Shown in pieces: positions 33,768 to 41,972 of a stretch of DNA of 52,835 nt. Under the pieces are notes generated by a model. It searched no databases and was not told where the DNA came from. It worked only from the letters and a program-made list of their open reading frames with translations. The DNA comes from Acidobacteriota bacterium (GTDB lineage: Bacteria > Acidobacteriota > Vicinamibacteria > Marinacidobacterales > Marinacidobacteraceae): the NCBI GenBank assembly GCA_022822745.1, contig JAJEAO010000045.1, positions 1-52,835 of the forward strand, in the 5' to 3' direction. Position 1 is the stretch's first letter. Each line of letters starts with the position of its first letter. Both the position numbers and the translations under genes were made by a program.

Positions 33768-35153
33768 TCAGCGTCCCGGCGTGAGGCCGACCATCAGGTC
33801 CATGACGTTCGTGCCGGTGGGGCCGGTCCGGAGGAGTTCGCCGGTCCGCTGGAACACGGTCCACGAGTCGTTGCGCGCGAGCGCTGCCGCGGGATCGAGG
33901 CCGAGTTCCGAGGCGCGCCGCCAGCTTCCTCCATCCACGACCGCGCCGGCGGCGTCCGTGGGCCCGTCGGAGCCATCGGTCCCGGCCGCCAGCACGGCCG
34001 CGCGGGCGGTTCCGTCGAGCTCCCGGGCCACGACGAGGGCGAACTCCTGGGCGCGCCCGCCTCGTCCGTCTCCAGTGACCCGCAGCGTGAGTTCGCCTCC
34101 GGCGAGCAGGGCAGACGGCCCGGCATCGGCTGCGAGTTCGGCGAGGCGCGCCGCGAACGCGCGGGCGGTCGCCCCCACCTCGCCGGTGAGATCCCGGCCG
34201 AAGACCAGGGTCCGGTAGCCCAGCTCGGTCGCCTCCGCCGCCGCCGCATCCAGCGATTGCCGGTTGCTCGCCAGGATGTGGTGCGGCGGCGCGGAGCGGG
34301 CGTCGGACGGCGTCTCCGCAATGTGGCCCGCCGCCCCCGCCTCGAGGCGTTTCCGCACGGCGTCCGGAACCTCCGGATCGAGGCGGTAGCGATGCAGAAC
34401 AGCGACCGCCTCCCGGAAGGTCGTCGGGTCGGGCGTCACGGGTCCGGACCCGATGGACGTCAGGTCGTCACCGACGACATCCGAAATGACGAGCACGGCG
34501 GCGCGGCGGCCGGCCACGAGCGGCATCAACTGGCCGCCCTTGACCGCCGAGAGGTGCTTGCGGACCGTGTTGATCTCGTGGATGTCGGCGCCGCTGGCGA
34601 GGAGCAGCTCGTTCGTCCGCGCCTTCTCGGCGAAGCGGATTCCCGGGGCCGGGGCGACGAGGAGCGCCGAGGCGCCGCCGGTGAGCAGGAACAGGATCCG
34701 GGCGCCGCGGGGCACCTGCCGGAGGTCGTCGACCAGACGCCTGGTCGCCGCGACCGAAGCCTCGTCCGGCACCGGATGGGCCGCTTCCTCGATCCGGACG
34801 CCGGGGACGTCCTCTCCGTGACCCCGCTTCACGATGATCCGGCCCGAGAGCGTCTCTCCTTCGAGCCCGCGAGCGACGGCTCTTCCGAGCGCGGCCGCCG
34901 CCTTCCCGGCGCCGAACAGGAACACCGGGTCGCCGGCCCCTGCCGAAGGGCGGAGCGCCGAGTCGCCGGCTGGTGCCGGAGGGAGGAGCGCCGAGTCGCC
35001 GAGCGTCCACCCGGCGCGGGCCGAACCACCGAGCCGGCGGGCGAGGATCGGAGCGGGGTCGGCGGCGGACAGCCCCGCTCGAAAGATCCGGTGGAGGTCG
35101 CGCCGAAGCCGCGGCGGATCCGGCGCCGGCGCGATGTCGGCTGCGCCGGTCAC
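33768..35153 (-). CDS. Glycerate 2-kinase (MOFRL/GckA family)
   Basis: A 461-residue cytosolic enzyme that phosphorylates D-glycerate in the glyoxylate/serine and sugar-acid routes. GTG 35153 is chosen because the N-terminal helix LRRDLHRIFRAGL of the family begins about 15 residues later; the frame is open far upstream without homology. Visible blocks are LFGAGKAAAALGRA, ILFLLTGGASALLVAP, INTVRKHLSAVKGGQL, VISDVVGDDLTSIGSGP, and the MOFRL domain with AAGTDGSDGPTDAAGA and the ending TGTNVMDLMVGL. An unusual insertion (GDSALLPPAPA-GDSALRPSAGA, coded by two similar 33-base units) separates the first helices from the GAGK strand. It is divergent from the microprotein gene 44 bases away. Confidence 0.92.
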   Translation of the reverse strand: MTGAADIAPAPDPPRLRRDLHRIFRAGLSAADPAPILARRLGGSARAGWTLGDSALLPPAPAGDSALRPSAGAGDPVFLFGAGKAAAALGRAVARGLEGETLSGRIIVKRGHGEDVPGVRIEEAAHPVPDEASVAATRRLVDDLRQVPRGARILFLLTGGASALLVAPAPGIRFAEKARTNELLLASGADIHEINTVRKHLSAVKGGQLMPLVAGRRAAVLVISDVVGDDLTSIGSGPVTPDPTTFREAVAVLHRYRLDPEVPDAVRKRLEAGAAGHIAETPSDARSAPPHHILASNRQSLDAAAAEATELGYRTLVFGRDLTGEVGATARAFAARLAELAADAGPSALLAGGELTLRVTGDGRGGRAQEFALVVARELDGTARAAVLAAGTDGSDGPTDAAGAVVDGGSWRRASELGLDPAAALARNDSWTVFQRTGELLRTGPTGTNVMDLMVGLTPGR

Positions 35154-35197
35154 GCCCGGCCTTCCCGATCGCCGGGGTGGGGCAGTAGAGTCCGGCG

Positions 35198-35344
35198 ATG
35201 TTTCCGCCGCCGGAAGGGAGCGATCCGGAGCGGGAACCGCGCCCGCTTCCGCGGCGTCTCTACCTCGTGCTGGCGTTCGCCCCGATCCTGCTCGCGGGGG
35301 GCGCGCTGGCCGGTCTGATCCTGTTCCATTGCGCGAGAGTATGA
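35198..35344 (+). CDS. Putative 48-residue single-pass membrane protein
   Basis: A short frame starting at ATG 35198 and ending at TGA 35342-35344. The first about 20 residues are Pro/Arg/Glu-rich and hydrophilic (MFPPPEGSDPEREPRPLPRR), the next about 22 are one clean hydrophobic helix (LVLAFAPILLAGGALAGLIL), followed by FHCARV. The positive residues before the helix favour an inside N-terminus. It lies divergent from the glycerate kinase gene and 40 bases before the AIM24-like gene, filling a gap of otherwise unexplained sequence. No family is recognised. The hydrophobic pattern could arise by chance in GC-rich DNA, so the call is moderate. Confidence 0.5.
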   Translation: MFPPPEGSDPEREPRPLPRRLYLVLAFAPILLAGGALAGLILFHCARV

Positions 35345-35384
35345 CGGTCCGGGCGCCTGTTCCCGGCCGAAACGGAGGTGTCCG

Positions 35385-36368
35385 GTGTCCGAGTGGTATG
35401 TAGCGGAGGGAGGTCGCGTCGTCGGCCCGTTCCCCGAGTCCGAGGTCCGTCGCGGCCTCGATTCCCGCCGGTGGGGACCGGGAGTGCAGGTCTGTGCGGC
35501 GGGCAGCCAGGAGTGGCAGCCGGCGAGCGCGGTCCGGGGCCTCCTCGGGGGCGCCGCTCCCCCGCGGCCTCCCCGTCCGCAGCGGATGCACGAGGTGGAC
35601 TTCCGCGTCGTCGGCGAGGAGATGCAGTTCGTCGAGGTCGAACTCGACCCGAACGAGGGGGCCATCGCCGAAGCCGGCGCCATGATGTACATGACCGCCG
35701 GCATCGAGATGCAGACCATCTTCGGCGACGGCAGCCAGCGCGGCTTCATGGAGAAGATGCTCGGCGCCGGAAAGCGGCTGCTCACCGGGGAGAGCCTGTT
35801 CATGACGGAGTTCGTGAACCGGGGCGCGGGCAAGCAGCATGTCGCGTTCGCCTCGCCCTACCCGGGCAAGATCATCCCGGTGAACCTCGCCGAGATCGGC
35901 GGCCGTGTCGTGGCCCAGAAGGACGCCTTTCTCTGCGGCGCCAAGGGCGTCTCCGTCGGGATCGCGTTCCAGCGCCGGATCGGCACCGCGCTGTTCGGCG
36001 GCGAGGGCTTCATCATGCAGTCGGTCGAGGGCGACGGGATGGCGTTCCTCCATGCCGGCGGCACGATCGAGCAAAGGGATCTCGGGCCCGGCGAGAGCCT
36101 TCGCGTGGACACCGGTTGCCTGGTCGCCCTCGCTCCGTCGGTGAACTACGACATCCAGACCGTCGGGGGCATCAAGTCGGCGCTGTTCGGCGGCGAGGGC
36201 TTCTTCTTCGCCCGCCTCACCGGCCCCGGCTGGGTCTGGCTGCAGTCGCTCCCCTTCAGCCGGCTGGCGGGACGGATCCACCAGGCCGCGCCCCAGACCG
36301 GAGGGGGCGGGAAGGGCGAAGGCTCCCTCCTCGGCAAGCTCTCGGGCGTGGGCTGGGACGGCAACTGA
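35385..36368 (+). CDS. GYF_2 domain plus TIGR00266/AIM24 family protein
   Basis: A 327-residue protein starting at GTG 35385. Residues 1-52 form a GYF_2 domain (EWYVAEGGRVVGPFPESEV ... AAGSQEWQPASAV), a proline-rich-peptide binding fold. Residues about 68-290 belong to the TIGR00266/AIM24 family: Gly-rich beta-strands with GAMMYMTAGIEMQTIFG, FVNRGAGKQHVAFASPYPG, GVSVGIAFQRRIGTALFGGE and ALFGGEGFFFARLTGPG. The biochemical role of AIM24-like proteins in bacteria is unknown. A short Gly/Lys tail ends WDGN. The stop lies ten bases before the probable start of the NUDIX gene, so the two may be co-translated. Confidence 0.88.
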   Translation: MSEWYVAEGGRVVGPFPESEVRRGLDSRRWGPGVQVCAAGSQEWQPASAVRGLLGGAAPPRPPRPQRMHEVDFRVVGEEMQFVEVELDPNEGAIAEAGAMMYMTAGIEMQTIFGDGSQRGFMEKMLGAGKRLLTGESLFMTEFVNRGAGKQHVAFASPYPGKIIPVNLAEIGGRVVAQKDAFLCGAKGVSVGIAFQRRIGTALFGGEGFIMQSVEGDGMAFLHAGGTIEQRDLGPGESLRVDTGCLVALAPSVNYDIQTVGGIKSALFGGEGFFFARLTGPGWVWLQSLPFSRLAGRIHQAAPQTGGGGKGEGSLLGKLSGVGWDGN

Positions 36369-36381
36369 GGAGCCGGTCATC
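36367..36381 (+). promoter_or_regulatory. Shine-Dalgarno and probable ATC start of the NUDIX gene
   Basis: GAGGAG at 36367-36372 overlaps the preceding stop and is followed after six bases by ATC at 36379. This is an ideal ribosome-binding spacing, but no ATG, GTG or TTG stands there in the NUDIX frame; the first such codon is GTG 36472, inside the conserved first strand. Confidence 0.5.
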
Positions 36382-36936
36382 GCTTCCTCCGTCGCCCTCT
36401 CCCCGCGGGCGTTTCTCGATCGGTTCCGCTGGGACGGCTGGACGCCCGCCGAGCACGCCACGCTGCTGTTCGTGGTCACCGGCGGGCGCATCCTGCTGAT
36501 CGAGAAGCACCGGGGCCTGGGACACGGGAAGGTGAACGGCCCCGGCGGCCGCCTCGAGCCCGGCGAGACGGCGCGCCAGGCCGCGATCCGGGAGACCGAG
36601 GAGGAGGTTCTCGTCCGTCCCACCGGCGTGCGCTTCGCGGGAGAGCTTCGGTTCCAGTTCGTGGACGGCCACTCCATCCATGTCCACGTTTTCCGCGCTG
36701 ACGGCTGCGTCGGCGAGCCCGGCTCGACCGAGGAAGCCACGCCGTTGTGGGCGCCCCTCGACCGGATTCCCTACGACCGCATGTGGGAGGACGACGCGGT
36801 CTGGCTGCCGCTGCTCCTCTGTCGGGAGCGGTTCTCGGGGGACTTCGTCTTCGACGGGGACCGGATGCTCACCCACCAGATCCGGACCGGGAAGGCGCTC
36901 ACCGAGCCCCTGTCCGGCGACGACGCTTCGGCGTGA
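36379..36936 (+). CDS. NUDIX hydrolase (MutT/8-oxo-dGTP diphosphatase-like)
   Basis: The frame encodes a NUDIX enzyme that cleaves nucleoside diphosphates linked to another group. The NUDIX box is GGRLEPGETARQAAIRETEE, with a Thr where the family prefers a bulky aliphatic residue. The stretch HATLLFVVTGGRILLIEKHR is the usual first beta-strand pair, and FLDRFRWDGWTPAEHAT before it also looks like the family N-terminus. A start at GTG 36472 would remove the first strand, so the protein most likely starts upstream at a non-standard codon (ATC 36379, 185 residues) or at CTG near 36463. The C-terminal half (LWAPLDRIPYDRMWEDDAVW) is normal. It lies between the AIM24-like and SRPBCC genes on the same strand. 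Confidence 0.8.
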   Translation: MASSVALSPRAFLDRFRWDGWTPAEHATLLFVVTGGRILLIEKHRGLGHGKVNGPGGRLEPGETARQAAIRETEEEVLVRPTGVRFAGELRFQFVDGHSIHVHVFRADGCVGEPGSTEEATPLWAPLDRIPYDRMWEDDAVWLPLLLCRERFSGDFVFDGDRMLTHQIRTGKALTEPLSGDDASA

Positions 36937-36955
36937 CCCGTTGGCGGACCCCGCG

Positions 36956-37450
36956 GTGCGCACTTCCGAGCTGACGCGCGAGGTCCGGCTGCCGCGCCCG
37001 ATCGAGGAGGTCTTTCCATTCTTCGCCGACGCCGCAAACCTCGACCGCCTCACACCGCCCTGGCTCCATTTCCGGATCCTGACCGAGCGACCGATCCCGA
37101 TGGCCGTCGGAACCCGGATTGACTACCGCCTCCGCCTGCACGGGATCCCGATCCGCTGGCAGAGCGAGATCACGGAGTGGAATCCGCCGCACGGCTTCGT
37201 GGACGAGCAGCGGCGCGGCCCCTACCGGGTCTGGATCCACCGCCACTCCTTCGAGGCGTGTCCCGGGGGCACACTCGTCGGCGACCACGTTCGCTACGCG
37301 GTCCCCGGCGGTCCTCTCGTGGATCGCCTGTTCGCCCGCCGCGATCTGCGCCGAATCTTCGACTACCGCACCGAGCAGATCCAGCGCCTCTTCCGTCCCG
37401 GCCGGGCCGGATCCACACGATCGGTCTCGAACGAGGTTGAAGTTCCGTGA
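36956..37450 (+). CDS. SRPBCC/START-like ligand-binding protein
   Basis: A 164-residue protein of the polyketide-cyclase/SRPBCC fold. The start is GTG 36956, seven bases after GGCGGA; TTG 36941 is a possible alternative. It begins with the family strand RTSELTREVRLPRPIEEVFP, followed by FFADAANLDRLTPPWLHFRI, the central ITEWNPPHGFVDEQRRGPYR and the C-terminal helix FARRDLRRIFDYRTEQIQRL. The fold has one deep hydrophobic pocket; the ligand is unknown. Its stop overlaps the next ATG-like start (GTGA at 37447), so it is coupled to the unknown protein that follows. Confidence 0.8.
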   Translation: MRTSELTREVRLPRPIEEVFPFFADAANLDRLTPPWLHFRILTERPIPMAVGTRIDYRLRLHGIPIRWQSEITEWNPPHGFVDEQRRGPYRVWIHRHSFEACPGGTLVGDHVRYAVPGGPLVDRLFARRDLRRIFDYRTEQIQRLFRPGRAGSTRSVSNEVEVP

Positions 37451-37932
37451 CCGACCTCGATCGAGTTCTCGACGACCTGCCGGAGAGGCGCAAGGACATC
37501 GCGTCTCGCCTGCGGGAGCTCCACGACATCACGTCGGATGACCCCGATGAACCGGACCTGGTGCTGAGAGCGGTGGCGAGTCTCGTCCGGTTCCTGCGTG
37601 CTTCGGACCTTTGCGAACCGGAACTCGCGGCAGGCGACGGTCGGATCCTCGCCCAGTGGGATGATCCCGGAATCGGTCTCCTGGCCCTCGAATTCCGCGA
37701 GGACGACCATGTCGAGTTCGCCCTGGCGACCGGCGGCGAATCCGGGGAGCCGATTCGCGTGCGGCGAAGCGGCGGCCCGGCGCCGGTGGCGCATTGCCTC
37801 GACTTCGTGCGGAGGGATGAAGGAGGACTCTCGGTACGGCGGCGTGGCCGCGGTCACGGCTCCGGCCGTCGCCCGTCGAACGTTCTGATCCGTCGGCGCC
37901 GGCATGCGCCGAGTGAGGCGCATCACCGATGA
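37447..37932 (+). CDS. Hypothetical protein upstream of an antitoxin-like gene
   Basis: A 161-residue protein starting at GTG 37447, which overlaps the SRPBCC stop. No family is recognised with certainty. A helical N-terminal region (LDDLPERRKDIASRLRELHD) precedes a block VASLVRFLRASDLCEPELAA ... GDGRILAQWDD ... LLALEFREDDHVEFALAT that resembles small uncharacterised proteins often found beside toxin-antitoxin genes. The last 30 residues are Arg/His-rich and low in complexity (RRRGRGHGSGRRPS), possibly a frayed end. The stop overlaps the ATG of the VapB-like gene (ATGA). Confidence 0.6.
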   Translation: MTDLDRVLDDLPERRKDIASRLRELHDITSDDPDEPDLVLRAVASLVRFLRASDLCEPELAAGDGRILAQWDDPGIGLLALEFREDDHVEFALATGGESGEPIRVRRSGGPAPVAHCLDFVRRDEGGLSVRRRGRGHGSGRRPSNVLIRRRRHAPSEAHHR

Positions 37933-38105
37933 AGACGACCTTGGATCTGCCCGACGAGCTGGTTGCCCGGGCAAGGGTTCAAGCCGCGCAGGAGAGCGTG
38001 ACGCTCGATGCGCTGATCGAGCGGGGGCTGCGGTTGCTCCTGACCGCCGACCGTCCCGCCCCCTCACCCCCGCCACGATCGAGACTCGTGCCTCGCCCTG
38101 ATTGA
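37929..38105 (+). CDS. VapB-like antitoxin (orphan)
   Basis: A 58-residue protein whose ATG overlaps the previous stop. MKTTLDLPDELVARARVQAA and ESVTLDALIERGLRLLL are the strand and helices of a ribbon-helix-helix antitoxin of the type usually followed by a PIN toxin. The tail (TADRPAPSPPPRSRLVPRPD) is Pro-rich. No PIN gene follows: the next gene (38181-38765) is on the other strand and unrelated, so the toxin was lost or the protein has another partner. 38106-38180 holds nothing recognisable. Confidence 0.72.
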   Translation: MKTTLDLPDELVARARVQAAQESVTLDALIERGLRLLLTADRPAPSPPPRSRLVPRPD

Positions 38106-38180
38106 CGCGCCACAGCACCGACCGGGTTACTTCCCGAGCCTCGGTCCTCTCGAAGTCGGGATGGTCTTGTGCGGTCTCAT

Positions 38181-38765
38181 TCATGACATGTGACTGTTCG
38201 CCCAGCGTGTCAATTCGATCGCGAAGTTCGGAAATCCTCCGGGCACAACCCACTCAAACTCACAACTCCAGAAAAGACCAGTGGGCACACTTCGGCCGCG
38301 TGGCGTCAAGTCATACTTGAGATTCTTCACAGCATCTTCGTTCCACTGCAACGCCTCCTTGAGACTCGCAATCTCCACCGCGACGGTTCCATGGCCGAGT
38401 TGCCGCTGCCCACTTCGTACGGCCTCAGCATATGGGAGACAACACTGTTCGTACAACGTCTCCATATCGAGCTGTGTCTTCGAAGTCAACTCCTGGAACA
38501 GGTGGTTCACGTTGTGGCTGTGCGGGGCCGCCTTGCCGGTCTCCCGCTCCCAGCAGTGCTTCACCACGAGTTCGACTACGATCGCGTAGAGAACCGTAGC
38601 GGTGAGAGCCGCTCCAATTTTCTGTCGGTCCACCGCAGCTTCGACCGATCCCGCATCCGCAACTGCGGTCTTCGAAACCGGTACCAGACCGTCAGCCCTT
38701 AGACCCTCCATTCCAAGCATCAACAAGTTGGCGGTCTCCAGCTTCGATCTGCGAGGGTCCTTCAT
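38181..38765 (-). CDS. HEPN-like hypothetical protein
   Basis: A 194-residue protein starting at ATG 38765, preceded by AGGAGA at an 8-base spacing. The segment AIVVELVVKHCWERETGKAA followed by SHNVNHLFQEL is similar to HEPN-type helical proteins, where an amphipathic helix rich in Glu/Lys is followed by a His-Asn/Asp-x-x-x-Leu-Phe helix. The canonical RxxxxH ribonuclease motif was not found, so it may be an inactive or minimal HEPN, or another helical family. Base composition is clearly lower in G+C than its neighbours and codon use is mixed, which points to recent acquisition. The 223 bases upstream (38766-38988) are similarly AT-richer and contain no gene. Confidence 0.55.
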   Translation of the reverse strand: MKDPRRSKLETANLLMLGMEGLRADGLVPVSKTAVADAGSVEAAVDRQKIGAALTATVLYAIVVELVVKHCWERETGKAAPHSHNVNHLFQELTSKTQLDMETLYEQCCLPYAEAVRSGQRQLGHGTVAVEIASLKEALQWNEDAVKNLKYDLTPRGRSVPTGLFWSCEFEWVVPGGFPNFAIELTRWANSHMS

Positions 38766-38988
38766 TTCTCGAATCTCCTGTGAGTGTGTCAGTCCCGTTG
38801 CCGCGCACTGCTGAGCTCTCGGCTCGGTGGTTTCGGACCGCGGAATGGGGCCAAAGAGTGGACGGCCCTATAGGTCGTCTCATGATGGTCTGGTGCATCG
38901 AACTGCCAGCACACGCAGCGATGTCTGATCGAGTTTCATCGGCACGGACACGTTCTGCGTGGCGGGCGGGTCGGAGGGGTGGGATGGG

Positions 38989-41967
38989 TTACTGAGAGGT
39001 GGTGCAGCGGGTGATGAACATGCGCTGCTCCTCGGTGGAGGGGTCGTTTGCGGCGCAGGCGGCGAGGGCGTCGCTGGCCTCGTCGGTGCGGCCGAGCGCA
39101 GTCAGAGCCTGAGCGCGGAACCAGAGCGGGCGGGCTTCGGTGGCGCGGTGGGCGCGTCCGACGCCGAGGTTCTCGGGGTAGGTCAGCGCGTGGTCGAAGT
39201 GGACGAGGGCGGTCTCGGCGTCGCTGTCTGCGAGGGCGGCGCGGCCGAGCTCGATGTGGGCGGCGGAGAAGAGCTGCCAGATCGTGGCGTCGCCCTCGCG
39301 GAAGTTCACCTGGGCGCGCTCCAGCAGGGCGATCGTGTCCTGGTAGCGGCCGGTGGCGTTCAGCGCGCGCGCCCATTCGAGGTTCACATCGTGGCGGCGA
39401 CGTAGCCCCTCCGGCATCCGCTCCAGCGCCGCAACCGCGGCGGCGGGCCTGCCCTGTTCCAGGTGGAGGCGGGCGAGATCCCGGTAGAGCGTCTGGTCGC
39501 GGTGGCGGGCGGCGATGGCCTGCTCGAGATGGTGCTCCGCTTCCGTCGGCTGGCCGAGGAGCTTCCAGTGGACCATGGCCAGGCCCCGATGGGCAGTGGA
39601 CAGCCCCGGATCCCGCTCGATGGCGCTCTGCCAGGCGACGACGGCTTCGTCGTAGCGGCCAAGCCCGGCAAGCAGCCGCCCGAGCAGGAGGCGCGGGGCC
39701 GGCTCTCCGGGCGCCGCCCGGGCCGCCTCGCGGAGCACGCGCACCGACTCCGGGCGGGAAGGGTGGTGGTAGTCCAGACGGGGGCGGTGGCCTCGCTGCC
39801 GGTGCCGATCGCGTTCCGCGATGTCCCCGATCTGCCCGGCCCAGTCACCCGCGTGGTACCAGAGCATCGGCCCGGGCGTGAATCCCGCGTCCTCGATCAA
39901 CGCGTCGAGCGCGTCGAGCGCGACTTCGGGCTGGCCGGCTTCGGCGGTCGTCAGGAGCGCCTCGATGAGGGCGAATTCCGGTTCCCCGGCCAGCGCCAGC
40001 ATCGCCCGCGCGGCCTCGGCGCGCGCCTCCCGATCGGCCGCGGTCCAGATCCGGACGACCCAGGGGATCAGGCTCACGGTGCCGGCTTCGATCTCCCGCG
40101 CGGCGGCGTCGCCGGCTCCGGCGTCTCCGGCGGCGAGCCGGGCCAGCAGCAGCCCGTCGGTGGCCGGGGCGCCGAGTCGGGCCGCGGTCTCGAACGCCCG
40201 GATCGCAGCCTTCGGTTCGTTCGTGTTCAGCAGGATCCGGCCCGCGAGCCGCCACCCGACGGCTTCCGCGCCCGCCAGCTTCGTGGCGAGATACGCCGAG
40301 TCGAGGCCGCCCTGGAGATCCCCGGCGCGGTAGCGGGCCACGCCGAGCAGGAAGCGCGCGAAACCGTGCTCGGGGTCCGCCGCCACGATCCCGCGGAGCC
40401 GGTCCGACGCCTCCTCCCGGAGCCCGGCCTTCAGGTCGAGGACCGCGAGCCCGACGCCGGCGTCCCGGTGATCCGGTGCGAGCGCGAGCGCCCGCTCGTA
40501 GAGCCGGCGGGCCTCGGCGCGATTCAGATCCTTGTCGGCCCGCTCGCCGGCGACGAACGCCTCCTCGGCGGTCGCCGGTTCGATCGCTTCCGACAGCGTC
40601 GGTGGCTCTTCGACCGGGATCTCGAGGGGGGAGCGGTAGGCGAGGACGGTCTCGCGGCCGGCGACCACTTCGACTTCGATGGCTGCTCCAGAGCCTCCCC
40701 CGAGATTCGCAGGGAGTCGGACCTCCCGAACCGCGGTTGGCGTGAGGTCGAGTCTCTCCGAGTGTTCGCCGTCGCCGGTGCGGAGGCGCACTTCGGCGTC
40801 CTCGAGCTCCCGGGCGGCGAGGAACAGGAACCGGGTTCCACCGTCGCTCTCCACCCGCTCGACCACGAGATCCGGCACGGCGTACTCGAAGCCTTCGCCG
40901 AGACCGAACACCGGCGCCCACTGTTCCTCCCACGCCACCGTCTGGCCGGGGTGGAGCCAGGCGTAGTCCGACTGGGTCGGCAGCGGTCCGCTCTGGACCT
41001 CGATGTAGGGGCCGTCCTCATCGGTGAGGTTGCGCTGGTTCATCGCCCCGTCGTCGCCCTGTCCCCACGTCCAGCCCTTCTTGCCGGGAAGCTCCCGGTG
41101 GTCGGCGGTCTGCACGATGCCGCGGTCGTCGCCGGAGTCGTAGGCGCCGAAGAAGTCGTGGACCGCCCGGTAGGCGAAGATCGAGGTCGGCTCCGGGTAG
41201 TTCGGGAGCCGGGTCATGTCCACCCCGTCATCCTCCGGGAACCGGTAGAAGGTCGTCCCGAAGTGGTCGGACGCCAGCGACATCGGGTAGATGAAGCGGG
41301 TTCCGTCGCGCTGCGGGAAGGCGGTGTTGTTCCAGAAGTAGTAGGGGTGCGGGAGGTCCGTCGGATTGAACAGCCGGATCTCCTGATCGAGCCGCGCCAC
41401 GCCCGGGCGCAGCGTCAGCCGCACTTCCCAGCCGGTGCGGAAGTTCTGCTCGATCTCGCCGATGACCAGAGTCGCGGAGCCGTCCGGGTTCCGGACGCCG
41501 GTCACGTTGACCGGGGAGTAGCTCGTCACGGTGTGGCCCTGCGGCCCCCGGTTCCACTCGATGCCGCCCGAGATCCACGCCCCCCGGAGCGCGATCAGGC
41601 CGGGTCGGATGACCTGGTTGTTGTAGAACATCTGCTCGTTCTCGCGCTTGTCGAGCACCCACTGGATCCGTCCCCCGATCTCGGGCAGGCAGGCGATCTT
41701 GAGGTACTCGTTCTCGAGGAAGAACGCCTTCCAGGTGTGATCCGCCCGCTCGTCTCCGAGGTTGTCCTGCATCGTGTAGGGATAGACGATGGAGCCGTCG
41801 GTCTCGCGGTACTGCGGGTTCGGGTCGTCGGGCAGGAGGGCGTAGGTCGGGAGCGTGAGTTCGCCCTCCCAGACCCGCACCTCCTCCTGCCCGGCGGCGC
41901 CGGCGGGGAGGAGGAGCGCCAGCCACAGGACGGGGGCTCGGAGAAATCTCGGGTGGACTCGGGGCAT
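38989..41967 (-). CDS. DUF5107 domain protein with C-terminal TPR array
   Basis: A 992-residue exported protein. ATG 41967 begins a signal peptide (VLWLALLLPAGAAG-Q); GTG 41976, overlapping the upstream stop (GTGA), is the alternative and would add three residues. Residues about 25-330 form a DUF5107/galactose-mutarotase-like beta-sandwich: LPEIGGRIQWVLDKRENEQM, GGIEWNRGPQGHTVTSYSPV and LPHPYYFWNNTAFPQRDGTR. After a small beta-domain, residues about 480-990 are TPRs (RLYERALALAPDHRDAGVGL and following). The sugar-binding fold suggests glycan recognition; enzymatic activity is not shown by any known motif. It is translated with the CBM9-like protein, whose stop lies next to its start. Confidence 0.85.
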   Translation of the reverse strand: MPRVHPRFLRAPVLWLALLLPAGAAGQEEVRVWEGELTLPTYALLPDDPNPQYRETDGSIVYPYTMQDNLGDERADHTWKAFFLENEYLKIACLPEIGGRIQWVLDKRENEQMFYNNQVIRPGLIALRGAWISGGIEWNRGPQGHTVTSYSPVNVTGVRNPDGSATLVIGEIEQNFRTGWEVRLTLRPGVARLDQEIRLFNPTDLPHPYYFWNNTAFPQRDGTRFIYPMSLASDHFGTTFYRFPEDDGVDMTRLPNYPEPTSIFAYRAVHDFFGAYDSGDDRGIVQTADHRELPGKKGWTWGQGDDGAMNQRNLTDEDGPYIEVQSGPLPTQSDYAWLHPGQTVAWEEQWAPVFGLGEGFEYAVPDLVVERVESDGGTRFLFLAARELEDAEVRLRTGDGEHSERLDLTPTAVREVRLPANLGGGSGAAIEVEVVAGRETVLAYRSPLEIPVEEPPTLSEAIEPATAEEAFVAGERADKDLNRAEARRLYERALALAPDHRDAGVGLAVLDLKAGLREEASDRLRGIVAADPEHGFARFLLGVARYRAGDLQGGLDSAYLATKLAGAEAVGWRLAGRILLNTNEPKAAIRAFETAARLGAPATDGLLLARLAAGDAGAGDAAAREIEAGTVSLIPWVVRIWTAADREARAEAARAMLALAGEPEFALIEALLTTAEAGQPEVALDALDALIEDAGFTPGPMLWYHAGDWAGQIGDIAERDRHRQRGHRPRLDYHHPSRPESVRVLREAARAAPGEPAPRLLLGRLLAGLGRYDEAVVAWQSAIERDPGLSTAHRGLAMVHWKLLGQPTEAEHHLEQAIAARHRDQTLYRDLARLHLEQGRPAAAVAALERMPEGLRRRHDVNLEWARALNATGRYQDTIALLERAQVNFREGDATIWQLFSAAHIELGRAALADSDAETALVHFDHALTYPENLGVGRAHRATEARPLWFRAQALTALGRTDEASDALAACAANDPSTEEQRMFITRCTTSQ

Positions 41968-41972
41968 GGCGC

